Shown piece after piece: positions 15,601-24,340 of a stretch of DNA of 52,244 nucleotides. The DNA is from a candidate division WOR-3 bacterium. GTDB taxonomy: Bacteria > SDB-A. Both the position numbers and the translations under genes were made by a program. Position 1 is the first letter of the stretch; each line of letters begins with the position of its first letter. Where the stretch lies: positions 1-52,244 of the forward strand of contig JAFGSQ010000054.1 of assembly GCA_016934535.1 (NCBI GenBank), read 5' to 3'. The notes below the pieces were generated by a model. That model saw only the letters and a list, made by a program, of their open reading frames with translations, had not been told where the DNA came from and did not search any database.

Positions 15601-16512
15601 ATGAAACGAAATGAAAATAAACATCTGACCATTCTGTTCATACCCCACAGCGCGAAAAATCCGCTGACAATTAATATTTCGTACTTTGTAATAAAGCTTA
15701 TGATTTCCTTGTTTGTTGTTGTAATTCTTTTTTCAGCCGTTTCACTTACTCTTACCAGGTACTACGCGAATCAAAAATCCATTCTCGCCGAGAAAAACGA
15801 AGAGCTTCAAAGCGAGAGAGACACTCTTTACAGGATAATTGATCAGGTTGAAAACATTAAAAACGAAATGATGATTCTTGAACAACTCAGACTGAAACTC
15901 AGAAACAAACTATACAGCGACAGCGATTCGGGAGACAGCCTTGAGGACATGACTTTTCTGGGACTTCTGCCTTCAATGGGCGGAAGCGCAGGGTGTGAAA
16001 GCAGAAGCAGTATTGGAGATGTCTATGAAGAGATCCTGTTCATAAGATCTGAAATCCCCGCGGCTTTTGATCTGGCGGAAAGAACCATTTCAGAAGCCGA
16101 CAGCATCGAATATGAACTTTCTCACATCCCTTCTATAAATCCCACTGACGGCAACGTCACATCGGGATTCGGATTCAGAAAAGACCCGTTTCTTCCGACC
16201 ATCAGATTCCACAACGGAGTAGACATTCCAAACGCTTCAGGAACGCTTGTATGGGCCAGCGCTGACGGCGTCGTCAATTACGCCGGAACCATGTCAGGTT
16301 ACGGAAACATTGTTAGGATTCAGCACAACTGCTCACTCGAGACCATATACGCTCATCTTGACAGCTTCACTGTCCGTTTGCGTGACAAAGTGGCAAGAGG
16401 CGACGTAATAGGCTACATGGGTTCGACTGGAAGAAGCACCGATCCTCATCTTCACTACGAAGTCAGGATTTACGATAAACCTGTTGACCCGATGAACTTC
16501 ATAAAAGATTAG
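15601..16512 (+). CDS. Membrane-anchored M23 (LytM) peptidase
   Basis: 303 residues: N-terminal TM at about 28-52, a coiled coil (about 58-105), a linker, and a C-terminal LytM domain (about 180-303). Zinc ligands are intact: H204 and D208 in RFHNGVD, H252 in YAHLD and H283/H285 in DPHLHYE. It should cut peptidoglycan cross-links from the periplasmic face. The next gene, ten bases downstream, is a bactofilin; M23-bactofilin pairs are a known cell-shape unit in many phyla, where the bactofilin scaffold places the hydrolase. Confidence 0.92.
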   Translation: MKRNENKHLTILFIPHSAKNPLTINISYFVIKLMISLFVVVILFSAVSLTLTRYYANQKSILAEKNEELQSERDTLYRIIDQVENIKNEMMILEQLRLKLRNKLYSDSDSGDSLEDMTFLGLLPSMGGSAGCESRSSIGDVYEEILFIRSEIPAAFDLAERTISEADSIEYELSHIPSINPTDGNVTSGFGFRKDPFLPTIRFHNGVDIPNASGTLVWASADGVVNYAGTMSGYGNIVRIQHNCSLETIYAHLDSFTVRLRDKVARGDVIGYMGSTGRSTDPHLHYEVRIYDKPVDPMNFIKD

Positions 16513-16521
16513 GAGTTTTAA

Positions 16522-16938
16522 ATGCTTGGCAAGAATTCAAAAGGCGAAGGTAAAATTGAAAGCATCGTAGGCCAGACCACCTTTTTCGAAGGGACGGTCT
16601 CTTCTGAAAATTCAATCAGGGTTGACGGTAAAATTGAAGGAACGGTCAACGGACATCAGGACGTGATTATAGGAGAAACAGGTTACGTCAAAGGCACGGT
16701 CAAGGGAGAAAACCTTATAATAGCGGGCACTCTCGAAGGTGGAGCCGACATAAACGGAACGCTTTTCATAAAAAAAACCGCAACCATTCTGGGAGACGTC
16801 ACAGTCGGAATGATAGACATAGAAGAGGGCGGTAAATTTCTCGGCAACTGCAAAATGAAAAATGAGCTGAAACTTCTTGAAAGTTCAAAAAAAATTGAAC
16901 AGGACAGAAACAGGGAAAATCCTGAAGAAACAGAATGA
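16522..16938 (+). CDS. Bactofilin (polymerising cytoskeletal protein)
   Basis: 138 residues with a central right-handed beta-helix domain (about 15-110) of repeated hydrophobic turns such as SIRVDGKIEGTV and LIIAGTLEGGADI, flanked by short disordered ends. Bactofilins form membrane-associated filaments without nucleotide. A TAGGAG site precedes the ATG. It lies between an M23 peptidase and a PEBP lipoprotein, with an ATGA overlap to the latter. Confidence 0.93.
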   Translation: MLGKNSKGEGKIESIVGQTTFFEGTVSSENSIRVDGKIEGTVNGHQDVIIGETGYVKGTVKGENLIIAGTLEGGADINGTLFIKKTATILGDVTVGMIDIEEGGKFLGNCKMKNELKLLESSKKIEQDRNRENPEETE

Positions 16939-17489
16939 AAACGAGAATTTTTTTTTATTTTCTTTTCGGGTTATTTTTCGCCGCGTGCTCGGCGGACCGG
17001 AACGGAATTGAAAGAAGTGAAAACACCATGATTTTGACGAGCGACGCATTTGATAACGGGCAAGAAATCCCCGTCAAATATACTTGCGACGGGGAAAACA
17101 TGTCTCCTTATTTGTCGTGGGATTCTTTCCCCGAAGAGACCAAATCTTTCGCAATTATCTGCGACGATCCCGACGCTCCCTCAGGGGGCTGGGTTCACTG
17201 GGTTGTTTACAATATACCTGTTGAAGTGACTTTTTTACAGGAAGGATTGGCGACGGACAGCGTGCTCGGAAACGGTATAATCCAGGGATTGACTGATTTT
17301 AAACGCACAGGATACGGCGGACCTTGCCCTCCCAGCGGTACGCACAGATATTTTTTTAAAATTTACGCCTTGAACGACTCTCTCGACCTTGGACCGGGAT
17401 TGAACGAAGAGCAGTTATTGCGGAAAATCACCCCTAATATAATCTCACAGGGCGAGCTAATGGGAACATACAGGCGTCAGGGTAGATAA
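16935..17489 (+). CDS. PEBP/YbhB-family lipoprotein
   Basis: 184 residues with a lipoprotein signal (LFFAAC, lipidated Cys18) then a phosphatidylethanolamine-binding-protein fold: CDDPDAPSGGWVHWVVYNIP near 76-95 and GYGGPCPPSGTHRYFF near 128-143, the two conserved ligand-site motifs. Bacterial YbhB-like proteins have no firmly known function. Its coupling to bactofilin and the M23 peptidase suggests an envelope role. It converges with the minus-strand operon only four bases downstream; no terminator is visible between them. Confidence 0.9.
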   Translation: MKTRIFFYFLFGLFFAACSADRNGIERSENTMILTSDAFDNGQEIPVKYTCDGENMSPYLSWDSFPEETKSFAIICDDPDAPSGGWVHWVVYNIPVEVTFLQEGLATDSVLGNGIIQGLTDFKRTGYGGPCPPSGTHRYFFKIYALNDSLDLGPGLNEEQLLRKITPNIISQGELMGTYRRQGR

Positions 17490-17493
17490 AAAG

Positions 17494-18525
17494 TCAAACA
17501 CTGAAAAAGAACTCGACGACGTCTCCGTCTGACATTGTGTATTCTTTACCTTCGGATCTTACCAGATTCAGACTTTTAGCTTTTTGAAAACCGCCCGCTT
17601 TTTTAAGGTCCTCGTAATGCACCACTTGAGCTCTTATGAATCCTCTTTCTATGTCGGAATGGATTTTTCCCGCCGCCTGGGGGGCTTTTGAACCGCTTCT
17701 AGTCAGCCAGGCTCTGCTTTCTTTGGGACCTGTGGTTAAAAATGAGACAAGATCGAGCCCGTTCATGAGCCTTTTCACGAGGTCGTTCCTTCCAGACGCT
17801 CCTACACCGAAATCTTCTCTGAATTTTGCAGCTTCATCTTCGGGAAGATCGGATATTTCAAGTTCGAATTTGGAGCATATAACGACCGCAGGGATCCCTT
17901 TGTCCGTGATCATAGCTTCGATTTCATTTGATTTTTCAAGTCTTTCGTCAGAATTAATGACGGCGAAAGCTTTCAAATGAGAGACGAGGCCGATTTTTTC
18001 GGCCCAAATAAAATCCTGCGGATCGAGGGCACTTCTCAACGGTTTGTTGTTTTCAAGTAAATGAAATATTTTTTCTGACAATATTTTCTTTTCAAGGTCT
18101 TCCATGTTTGTTCTTTTGAATTTATTGTCGTTCAGTCTCAGGAGTCTTCCTTCGACAGTATGAAGATCCGAAAGAATGAGAAAAGTTTCGAGAAGGTCAA
18201 GCTCTGAAAGAGGGTCAGGAGAAGGCAGAGCGGAACCGGGCAAGGTGAAATTCCTGAGACAGTACAAAATGGCGTCCTTGCCTTTTGCCTGAGGCACAAC
18301 TTGTTTTTCAAAGAAGCTTTCGTCTTCCGCGCCGGTTTTCGATGAAGGTGTGTCAACGAGTTCAACTTTTGCATACACTTTCTTTTTCGACGAACTCATT
18401 TCAGTGAGCCAATCGACTCTTTCATCGAGAAGGTCGAGAACACCCCTCGCTATTTTTGATCCTGTCAAAAATTCAAGGAGTGTCGATTTTCCCGAACTTT
18501 TTCTACCGACTATCTGAATTTCCAA
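17494..18525 (-). CDS. YchF-like (Obg-family) P-loop GTPase/ATPase, divergent
   Basis: 343 residues, near the usual 360 of YchF. P-loop G7-RKSSGKST; the YchF-specific stretch DPLSELDLLETFLILSDLHTVE near 104-125 is recognisable; an N-x-D-E element (INSDERL) stands where YchF carries its non-canonical G4; the C-terminus (about 265-343) is a TGS-like domain. The G3 motif reads D58-TPS, not DxxG, and the P-loop has RKSS where YchF has LPNV. It starts at TTG and overlaps the preceding gene by 23 bases. As the last gene of an envelope operon its role there is unclear. A canonical ychF may exist elsewhere in the genome. Confidence 0.75.
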   Translation of the reverse strand: MEIQIVGRKSSGKSTLLEFLTGSKIARGVLDLLDERVDWLTEMSSSKKKVYAKVELVDTPSSKTGAEDESFFEKQVVPQAKGKDAILYCLRNFTLPGSALPSPDPLSELDLLETFLILSDLHTVEGRLLRLNDNKFKRTNMEDLEKKILSEKIFHLLENNKPLRSALDPQDFIWAEKIGLVSHLKAFAVINSDERLEKSNEIEAMITDKGIPAVVICSKFELEISDLPEDEAAKFREDFGVGASGRNDLVKRLMNGLDLVSFLTTGPKESRAWLTRSGSKAPQAAGKIHSDIERGFIRAQVVHYEDLKKAGGFQKAKSLNLVRSEGKEYTMSDGDVVEFFFSV

Positions 18526-19411
18526 TAAACACTCTCAGGCTTTCAAGCATATCTTCGTCGGGATTGTATGCTTCCGTAAAAAGGTTGATTTCTCTGAAAT
18601 TCCAGTTTTTTATTCCGCCGTTTTCGTCAATTTCAATATCAATCAGGCCGACAGAAGACATGTCCGTGTGAACTCTGAAATTCAATGTGTGGTTGACAAA
18701 ACTTTCCCATGTTCCGGCAAAACCGTCGAATCCGCCGATAATTATGTCTATGCCGGACACCGCATTGGCTAAAAGAGTGTCGTGCCTGAAACTCGAATGG
18801 CTGAGTGATATTACAATGTCGCAGTCGTTCAATAAAAGCTCTTCAACCGATCTTTCGACGGCGGTCGATTCGTCGAGAATTTTATACTCGTTCAAAATAC
18901 CCTGAGGTAAAAACCATTCCGCGTGACTTGAAACGTGTCCTGTCACCCCGATTCTGACGCCGTTTATATCGTATATTCTGTAAGGGTCAAAAACGAAGTT
19001 ACCCGAGCTGTCTAAAATCGAGGAAGATATAAAACCGCACGAAAGCCCGGGGGAGAGGATTTTTAAAAATTCCACACCTTTGAAAAGGTCATCAATCCCT
19101 ACCGACATTGCGTCGTATCCGATTTTATTTGAGGCGAATATCCCCGCTTTAATTTTACCTGTCGAACCGAGAGGCGAGAGTCCCCAGAAATTACCCGCGT
19201 CGAGAAGCAGATCCGGTTTTTCGAGGGCGCAAAATCCGGAAAGAGATGCCGCGCCCCCCAATGGCGGAGGGAAGGATGAGCTTATCCAAGTGGCCTCAGA
19301 AGGGAGATAACTTCCCTGAACATCCGAGGTAAAGCATATTTTTATCCGTTCAGAAAAAAGACAGTGAACAGCAACTGTAACGAAAATCAGAGACAGTTTA
19401 AGGATTCTCAT
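18503..19411 (-). CDS. Exported 5'-nucleotidase/metallophosphatase-like protein, probably catalytically dead
   Basis: 302 residues with a signal peptide (1-20) and the UshA/CD73 N-terminal metallophosphatase layout: FTSD30-V-Q32-G, LLLDAGN74F, GYDAMSVG-I106-D107, VISLSH205, GIDIIIGG. Compared with the family consensus (D-x-H-G, GD, GNH, H, GHTH), the His after Asp30 is Gln, the bridging Asp is Asn74, the catalytic Asn-His pair is Ile-Asp, and the final histidines are missing. Only Asp30 and His205 remain. The C-terminal nucleotide-binding domain of UshA is absent. It probably binds rather than cleaves. Overlaps the nuclease gene before it (14 bases) and the GTPase gene after it (23 bases). 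Confidence 0.75.
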   Translation of the reverse strand: MRILKLSLIFVTVAVHCLFSERIKICFTSDVQGSYLPSEATWISSSFPPPLGGAASLSGFCALEKPDLLLDAGNFWGLSPLGSTGKIKAGIFASNKIGYDAMSVGIDDLFKGVEFLKILSPGLSCGFISSSILDSSGNFVFDPYRIYDINGVRIGVTGHVSSHAEWFLPQGILNEYKILDESTAVERSVEELLLNDCDIVISLSHSSFRHDTLLANAVSGIDIIIGGFDGFAGTWESFVNHTLNFRVHTDMSSVGLIDIEIDENGGIKNWNFREINLFTEAYNPDEDMLESLRVFIGNSDSR

Positions 19412-19979
19412 CTGAATAGCCCTCTTCAGCGTCGAGAATGAGCTCTTCCGTACTGTGTTCCCTGATCTTGTCGTAATAGGATCTCACTTCGCGATAGAAA
19501 TCAGACGATCTTATCATGACCGATATCTCGTTGTTTCTCGCGAGTGCGTAATAAGACCAGTTGGTCGAACCGACGACGACAATTTCGTCGTCAACCAGCA
19601 GCAACTTGTCGTGACTTGTGACGTCGGGCGGGTCCCAGAGCACCTGGACTCCGCCTTCCCGGAGCAGTTCGGCCAGCTGAAGGTTCTGAAAAGTGCTTCC
19701 GAGATTCCATGAGGAGGCGTCGAGTATGATTTCCACTCTTACGCCTCTGCTTACGGCGTCGAAAAGGTCCTGATAAAGAAGTTCGTTTACTCCGTCAGGG
19801 TGAGCCGGATAAGTTCTCGCCTGATACATTATTATCAGGATCTCATTTTCTGCATTTTGAAGAATCTCGTGAAGAATCGGGTAATAATCCCTGTTAGCCA
19901 TCATGACGACTTCATTGGCTCCGAAAGCCGCCAAAGAAAAGGCTGCAGCCGAAAACAATAAGAAAAGTCCGGTTTTCAT
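19398..19979 (-). CDS. Exported phospholipase D-family nuclease (single HKD motif)
   Basis: 193 residues: signal peptide (1-20) then one PLD domain with an intact HKD motif, H123-x-K125-x4-D130, followed by GSTNWS and an acidic E151 as in the Nuc-type endonucleases. Single-HKD proteins of this size dimerise to form the active site and cut DNA or RNA non-specifically; a phospholipid substrate is possible. It is preceded by a barrel protein (gap of nine bases) and overlaps the nucleotidase-like gene, so it is firmly in the 28.8-17.5 kb operon. Location is periplasm or surface. Confidence 0.85.
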   Translation of the reverse strand: MKTGLFLLFSAAAFSLAAFGANEVVMMANRDYYPILHEILQNAENEILIIMYQARTYPAHPDGVNELLYQDLFDAVSRGVRVEIILDASSWNLGSTFQNLQLAELLREGGVQVLWDPPDVTSHDKLLLVDDEIVVVGSTNWSYYALARNNEISVMIRSSDFYREVRSYYDKIREHSTEELILDAEEGYSDENP

Positions 19980-19988
19980 GTTTTCTCC

Positions 19989-21077
19989 TCAGAGTAAATA
20001 CGTGATTCCGCAGGTCATGCCGACAGAGCTTTCTCTGACTGTAAGAACCGCGTCACCTGGTTTTGGGTAATCTCTCTGATCGTATTGAAAGGACATCGAA
20101 AAAGCGATCGGTTCGAAATCCGTCAAAAATCCTGCCGTGAAAAAAAATACGCCGGCTTGTTTCTCGAAGCAGTTTTCCTCGTAACCGCCTCCGAGAGAAA
20201 AGACGGTTCTGTTGTAAAATTTATTCTCAAGACCGAAGTAAAATGAATTGACGTCTCTGAGTGAATCATTAAGCTGACCGTAAAAATTTCTCCTGAAGTC
20301 AAAATGGATTCTCGAAGGGATGAATCCGGTGTTGCCGACTGATATTCCCAGTCCTGTTTTGAGGGGAGTGTTGGTCTCTTTGTCACTCGTCGAAAAAACA
20401 AAACCTGCCGAATAATTTCTGTGAGAGGCTTTCAAGCCGCCTTTGAAAACAAACGCGTTTTCGTCAAATTTTTCTTCTACGATAGTGTCGGTTCTTCCGG
20501 TTTCGAAAAAAATGTGTTCGTATTTTTTGTCGTAATTCAACGAGAGATAATCCACTTCGGCTCCCGCTGAAAACGCTTTTCCCGAGTAATTTGCCATAAT
20601 TCCGAATATGTTGCCGTTTCCCGACGAACTTTTCGAGATTTCGCTTACTATCTGGTAAAAAGCGTTTCTTTCGACGTATTTGTATTCGTAATTGAAGTCT
20701 GCAGACTGGACCGCAAAAATACCTGTGCCAAATTTCTGGAAATTGAAATAAATCAAAGCGGAATAAGGTGTCAGATTGATACCGCTGTTCTGAGCTATCG
20801 TGAGGCGGCCTATCCTGTTGTTGTAACTGTCGAACACTGACACGACCTCGGATTCAGTTGTATATTTCAGACCGGTGTTGACCGTAAAAGAATATCTGGC
20901 CGGCATTGTGTTGGCAGGATTTACAAGAGGATCGGACGTTATGCCTGCGTAGCCTCTTGAAGCCGTCGAGGTCATGCAGGGATATATCTGCCTGCCTGAA
21001 TTGACGTATTCGAGATATCCCGAATTGAGCAGTGCCGGGAGAGTCAACAACATTAAAAAGAAACGACTAATTTTCAT
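19989..21077 (-). CDS. Outer-membrane barrel protein, unknown function
   Basis: 362 residues with a signal peptide (about 1-19) and alternating hydrophobic/aromatic strands typical of a beta-barrel. The N-terminal TSTASRGYAGITSDPLVNPAN resembles the opening of FadL/PorV-like proteins (…D…NPA…), so it is probably a distant relative of the PorV/PorQ-like protein encoded two genes upstream. It ends TCGITYLL. The next gene (nuclease) starts nine bases after its stop. No substrate can be named. Confidence 0.65.
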   Translation of the reverse strand: MKISRFFLMLLTLPALLNSGYLEYVNSGRQIYPCMTSTASRGYAGITSDPLVNPANTMPARYSFTVNTGLKYTTESEVVSVFDSYNNRIGRLTIAQNSGINLTPYSALIYFNFQKFGTGIFAVQSADFNYEYKYVERNAFYQIVSEISKSSSGNGNIFGIMANYSGKAFSAGAEVDYLSLNYDKKYEHIFFETGRTDTIVEEKFDENAFVFKGGLKASHRNYSAGFVFSTSDKETNTPLKTGLGISVGNTGFIPSRIHFDFRRNFYGQLNDSLRDVNSFYFGLENKFYNRTVFSLGGGYEENCFEKQAGVFFFTAGFLTDFEPIAFSMSFQYDQRDYPKPGDAVLTVRESSVGMTCGITYLL

Positions 21078-21098
21078 CTGCGTCTCCTTGCATATTTG

Positions 21099-23483
21099 CT
21101 AAAATCTGTAATCCATCAAAACAAACAGGTACAGGTTCGATGACACATCATCGAACCCGGGCCTGACCATGGGTAAATTACCGTCCAGATAAAGTTCTTC
21201 GGATCCGTAATAGGGACTGTAAAAAAGATCGTGCCTGACTTTTAACCGCACGAATATATTCTCGTTTATCCTCTGACGGGCGACGAAATACGATTTTATG
21301 CCGTGTCCGTAAAGAAAATCTATTCCCATGTCCTCGAATTCCCACATGCTCATCTCTTCTCCGTTCCAGATGTCCATTCCTCCGAGTATGGAAAATCCTT
21401 CCGAGAATTTGTGCTCGTATCTCCCGGAAAGATAATATCCGGATATCAATTCGGAACTGCCTTTTCCTTCGCGTTGCGACAGAAGAACCTGGCTCCTCGC
21501 GACTGAAAAAGAGAGATAATCGTCATTTTCAAGAAAAAACCTGAGCCTCAGCTCGGTTTCGTTTGTGACGGACGAGCTGTAGTATGATGTTTTCTGCAAT
21601 TTTTTGTTCTGCCATTTTTGCCTGACACTCAGGCTCATGGGATATGAAAATCTGTATTCTATCGTTCCCTGAGATCTGAAATTATCGAGTCCTGTCGCCA
21701 GATTTTTCCACACGTCGACATAAGCCTTTGTCACTGTCAGATTTCTTGTTATCTGATACCTGGTTTCGACGTAAAATCCTTCTTCAGCTTTCGGAACAGG
21801 ATCATATTGAATGTACGCGTAAAGCGGATTCAGAAGCCTGTACGGCTTTTCAAATTCGGTGTCCTCAAAACGTCTTTGTTCTGAGAAACCTCTCGAGAAA
21901 GGATTGTCGTAGCCCAGATCGTAATGCCTGAAGATGAAGTCGAGATAAATGAATTCTTTCTGTATACGCGAAGTCAGTATGAAAGCCTTTGTGCCGTTCT
22001 TCTGTGAAGCGTATTCTCCAGAAAAATAACAAAATCCGGCAAGAACCGTTCTCGCTGAAAGTGAATAGGCGGTTCTCTCATCACCGGATGAAGAAAGCAG
22101 GAAATTCGCATCTTCGAGATTGTCTCTGTCTCCCGGAATATCAATCAAAGATGTCTCGGGATCGAAGCACTTGTCGTATTCTATCCTGTAAACATAGCCT
22201 TCCAGAACCGTCCCGGGCATGAAGCGGTCGAATCTCAGAGAAATACCCGCTCCGCCGAGTTTTTCTTCTACTTTATCTGAATATCCGTCTGTTTTCCAGG
22301 GAAGATGAAAAAACATGACTGCCGTGTCCCCGGAATACATCAGTGCATCTCGCCGGGTGTAGCTTCCGAATACGACAGGATACACGAAATTTTTGAAATT
22401 CAGTTCAGCGGCGATTCCTCTGAAACCGTATTGTTCGTTTGGATTCAGATCGGGATAAAGTCCTCTTATTCTTTGAGTCTGTCTCGCCCTGAATTCCTCC
22501 GAGTTGTCGATGAAAAGACCCTCGGACAATGTCAGCCTGTAGTCTCCGGCTATAATTTTTTCGAGTAATCCGAAATGTTCTAAAAGCATGAAACCGGAAA
22601 ATGAATTCAGATTTCCGGCGCTTGAATTGTAACTTACACCGGCTCTGTATCTATCTGAGTATCCGCCCTTGATTAGAATCGAATGTGAAAAATTATCACT
22701 GATTTCGGAAAGTTCTTCAAGATCTGAAATATTTGATCGCCTGAGAGAATCTATCATGTTTTGAGTCCAGCCTGAGAGTTCCAGGTCCTGATAAACTGAA
22801 GAGTTTTCGTCGCCGAGAACATTTATTCTCTGTGACAGTTCGTCCATGTAACTGTTCAGGTCTCCTTCTTCATCGCGCTGGTTTTCAAGTTCCGTTTTAT
22901 ACCTTAAAATTCCCCACGGCCTGTCTTCAATCGGTTTGTCCGGCTCAAAGACATAGTATCTTATGTTCCGGTAACCGTAAGATGAAAGATTTTCTGTGTT
23001 TCTGAGTTGACCGAGATATCTGTAATCGCCCCATTTTGATCTGTGACCGACAATTGCAGCGGCGTCGACCATGGAAACGCCGTACAGAGAATTCAACTGT
23101 TGAACAGAAGCTTCGTTGAGATCGAGTGGGAAAAGAAGGAGGTTTTCCCAATAATCGATGGCTGACTTACCGGGGTCGTCTTCGGAAGCGAGTCTGTCTT
23201 TGAGCTCGTCTATTCTCAGGTTTCTCCAATCAGCGGGATCCTGAGGGGCTAAAGAAAAATTTTCGAGAATAAACACATAATTCTCAGTGTCCATTTTTCT
23301 TACGTAATAAAGATCGGTGAAAGTCCTGAAAAATCCGTGTTCGTTCCTGTATTCAATAATATTTTCAGCGACGGTGCTGTCTATGGGAAAAGACAAAAGC
23401 TCCTGAAGCGAAACAGTATTTATGTCTTTTTTTTCAGAAGCAACAGCGCTCGCGATGATGAAAAATATAGTCAGCGCAGTCAC
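21099..23483 (-). CDS. Outer-membrane protein with N-terminal helix-hairpin-helix (ComEA-like) repeats
   Basis: 794 residues, GTG start in a GTGA overlap with the preceding gene. After a signal peptide (1-16) come two HhH-type segments: about 18-78 (DINTVSLQELLSFP, then YRNEHGFFRTFTDL) and about 115-172 (LDLNEASVQQLNSLYGV, then GHRSKWGDYRYLGQL), matching the ComEA pattern. The remaining about 600 residues are aromatic-rich beta strands of a large barrel ending in FVLMDYRF. In ComEA the HhH pair binds DNA in the periplasm. Whether these bind DNA or serve as a structural plug is not known. Confidence 0.75.
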   Translation of the reverse strand: MTALTIFFIIASAVASEKKDINTVSLQELLSFPIDSTVAENIIEYRNEHGFFRTFTDLYYVRKMDTENYVFILENFSLAPQDPADWRNLRIDELKDRLASEDDPGKSAIDYWENLLLFPLDLNEASVQQLNSLYGVSMVDAAAIVGHRSKWGDYRYLGQLRNTENLSSYGYRNIRYYVFEPDKPIEDRPWGILRYKTELENQRDEEGDLNSYMDELSQRINVLGDENSSVYQDLELSGWTQNMIDSLRRSNISDLEELSEISDNFSHSILIKGGYSDRYRAGVSYNSSAGNLNSFSGFMLLEHFGLLEKIIAGDYRLTLSEGLFIDNSEEFRARQTQRIRGLYPDLNPNEQYGFRGIAAELNFKNFVYPVVFGSYTRRDALMYSGDTAVMFFHLPWKTDGYSDKVEEKLGGAGISLRFDRFMPGTVLEGYVYRIEYDKCFDPETSLIDIPGDRDNLEDANFLLSSSGDERTAYSLSARTVLAGFCYFSGEYASQKNGTKAFILTSRIQKEFIYLDFIFRHYDLGYDNPFSRGFSEQRRFEDTEFEKPYRLLNPLYAYIQYDPVPKAEEGFYVETRYQITRNLTVTKAYVDVWKNLATGLDNFRSQGTIEYRFSYPMSLSVRQKWQNKKLQKTSYYSSSVTNETELRLRFFLENDDYLSFSVARSQVLLSQREGKGSSELISGYYLSGRYEHKFSEGFSILGGMDIWNGEEMSMWEFEDMGIDFLYGHGIKSYFVARQRINENIFVRLKVRHDLFYSPYYGSEELYLDGNLPMVRPGFDDVSSNLYLFVLMDYRF

Positions 23484-24337
23484 AGCGAATAACCTACTGA
23501 CAGTACGTGGGTAATGGGGAGTACGGAGTGTTGTATTACGGCGTAATCGAGAGCGAAGCCGGTGTAATTGAGAGAAAATCCGGCTGAAAACCTGACCGGT
23601 TCGGTTTGAATACCCGCCCTCAGCGTCAGATATTCTGAAATGCCGTATTCCTGTCCGAACGCAATCCTCAGAGGGAAACCGATTTCCTGCCTGAAATCCA
23701 GGGAAGTGTTTATGTTGTCTGCGGGTTGAAATGATACTCCGGCTCTTATTACGCGGGGAAGATGTTCGGGAGATTCTTTCCCAACGGAAGGAGAATTGAT
23801 GTTTTTCATTGAAAAACCGATTTTCCAGACTCCGTAAAGAGTTCCCAGTACACCCGCATCAAGACCTATTGCGTATGCAGACCCGAATCTTTCCTGTTTC
23901 AGGGAATACGTGTTTACTGAGACACCGGACGAAAAAAACCGGTTCATAATCACTGCGTGAGTGAAAGAAACATAAAGCTCTCTGTGGAGTTCGGCGTCGG
24001 AAGATATGAGAGAACTGTCCGAACTTCTGTAGTCGCCTTTGACAGAAAGCCACCTGGCGTTCAGTGCGGTCGATCCGAGAGTGTTCTGAAAAGAAATGGA
24101 AGCGCCGGCGGAGTTTATCAATCCGAAAGGCTTTTTATAGAATGCCTTGAGCTGAACTCCGCTCAGGAATGCTATCCCAGCAGGATTGTATACCGCTTCG
24201 AGAGGATCGCGGGGGCATGACGTGACGGCTTCCGCCATCCCTTCGGCTCTCGGAGAAGTCTCGACTTCTTCGAAAACCGGCATGAGAAGTGTCGGAAGAA
24301 AAATCGCGAATAAAAGCAGGCAAGTGAATTTTTTCAT
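23480..24337 (-). CDS. PorV/PorQ-family outer-membrane protein
   Basis: 285 residues with a signal peptide (1-19), then the family's opening RAEGMAEAVTSCPRDPLEAVYNPAGIA (split here: ARG-MAEA region and DP-x6-NPAG at about 30-57) and strands of a FadL-like 14-strand barrel to the end at VLSVGYSL. In Bacteroidetes, PorV shuttles type IX cargo to the sortase and PorQ is part of the same machinery. Three proteins in this window carry sorting-type C-termini, one encoded directly upstream. It follows that gene by three bases and overlaps the HhH-barrel gene by four. Confidence 0.75.
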   Translation of the reverse strand: MKKFTCLLLFAIFLPTLLMPVFEEVETSPRAEGMAEAVTSCPRDPLEAVYNPAGIAFLSGVQLKAFYKKPFGLINSAGASISFQNTLGSTALNARWLSVKGDYRSSDSSLISSDAELHRELYVSFTHAVIMNRFFSSGVSVNTYSLKQERFGSAYAIGLDAGVLGTLYGVWKIGFSMKNINSPSVGKESPEHLPRVIRAGVSFQPADNINTSLDFRQEIGFPLRIAFGQEYGISEYLTLRAGIQTEPVRFSAGFSLNYTGFALDYAVIQHSVLPITHVLSVGYSL

Positions 24338-24340
24338 TTT

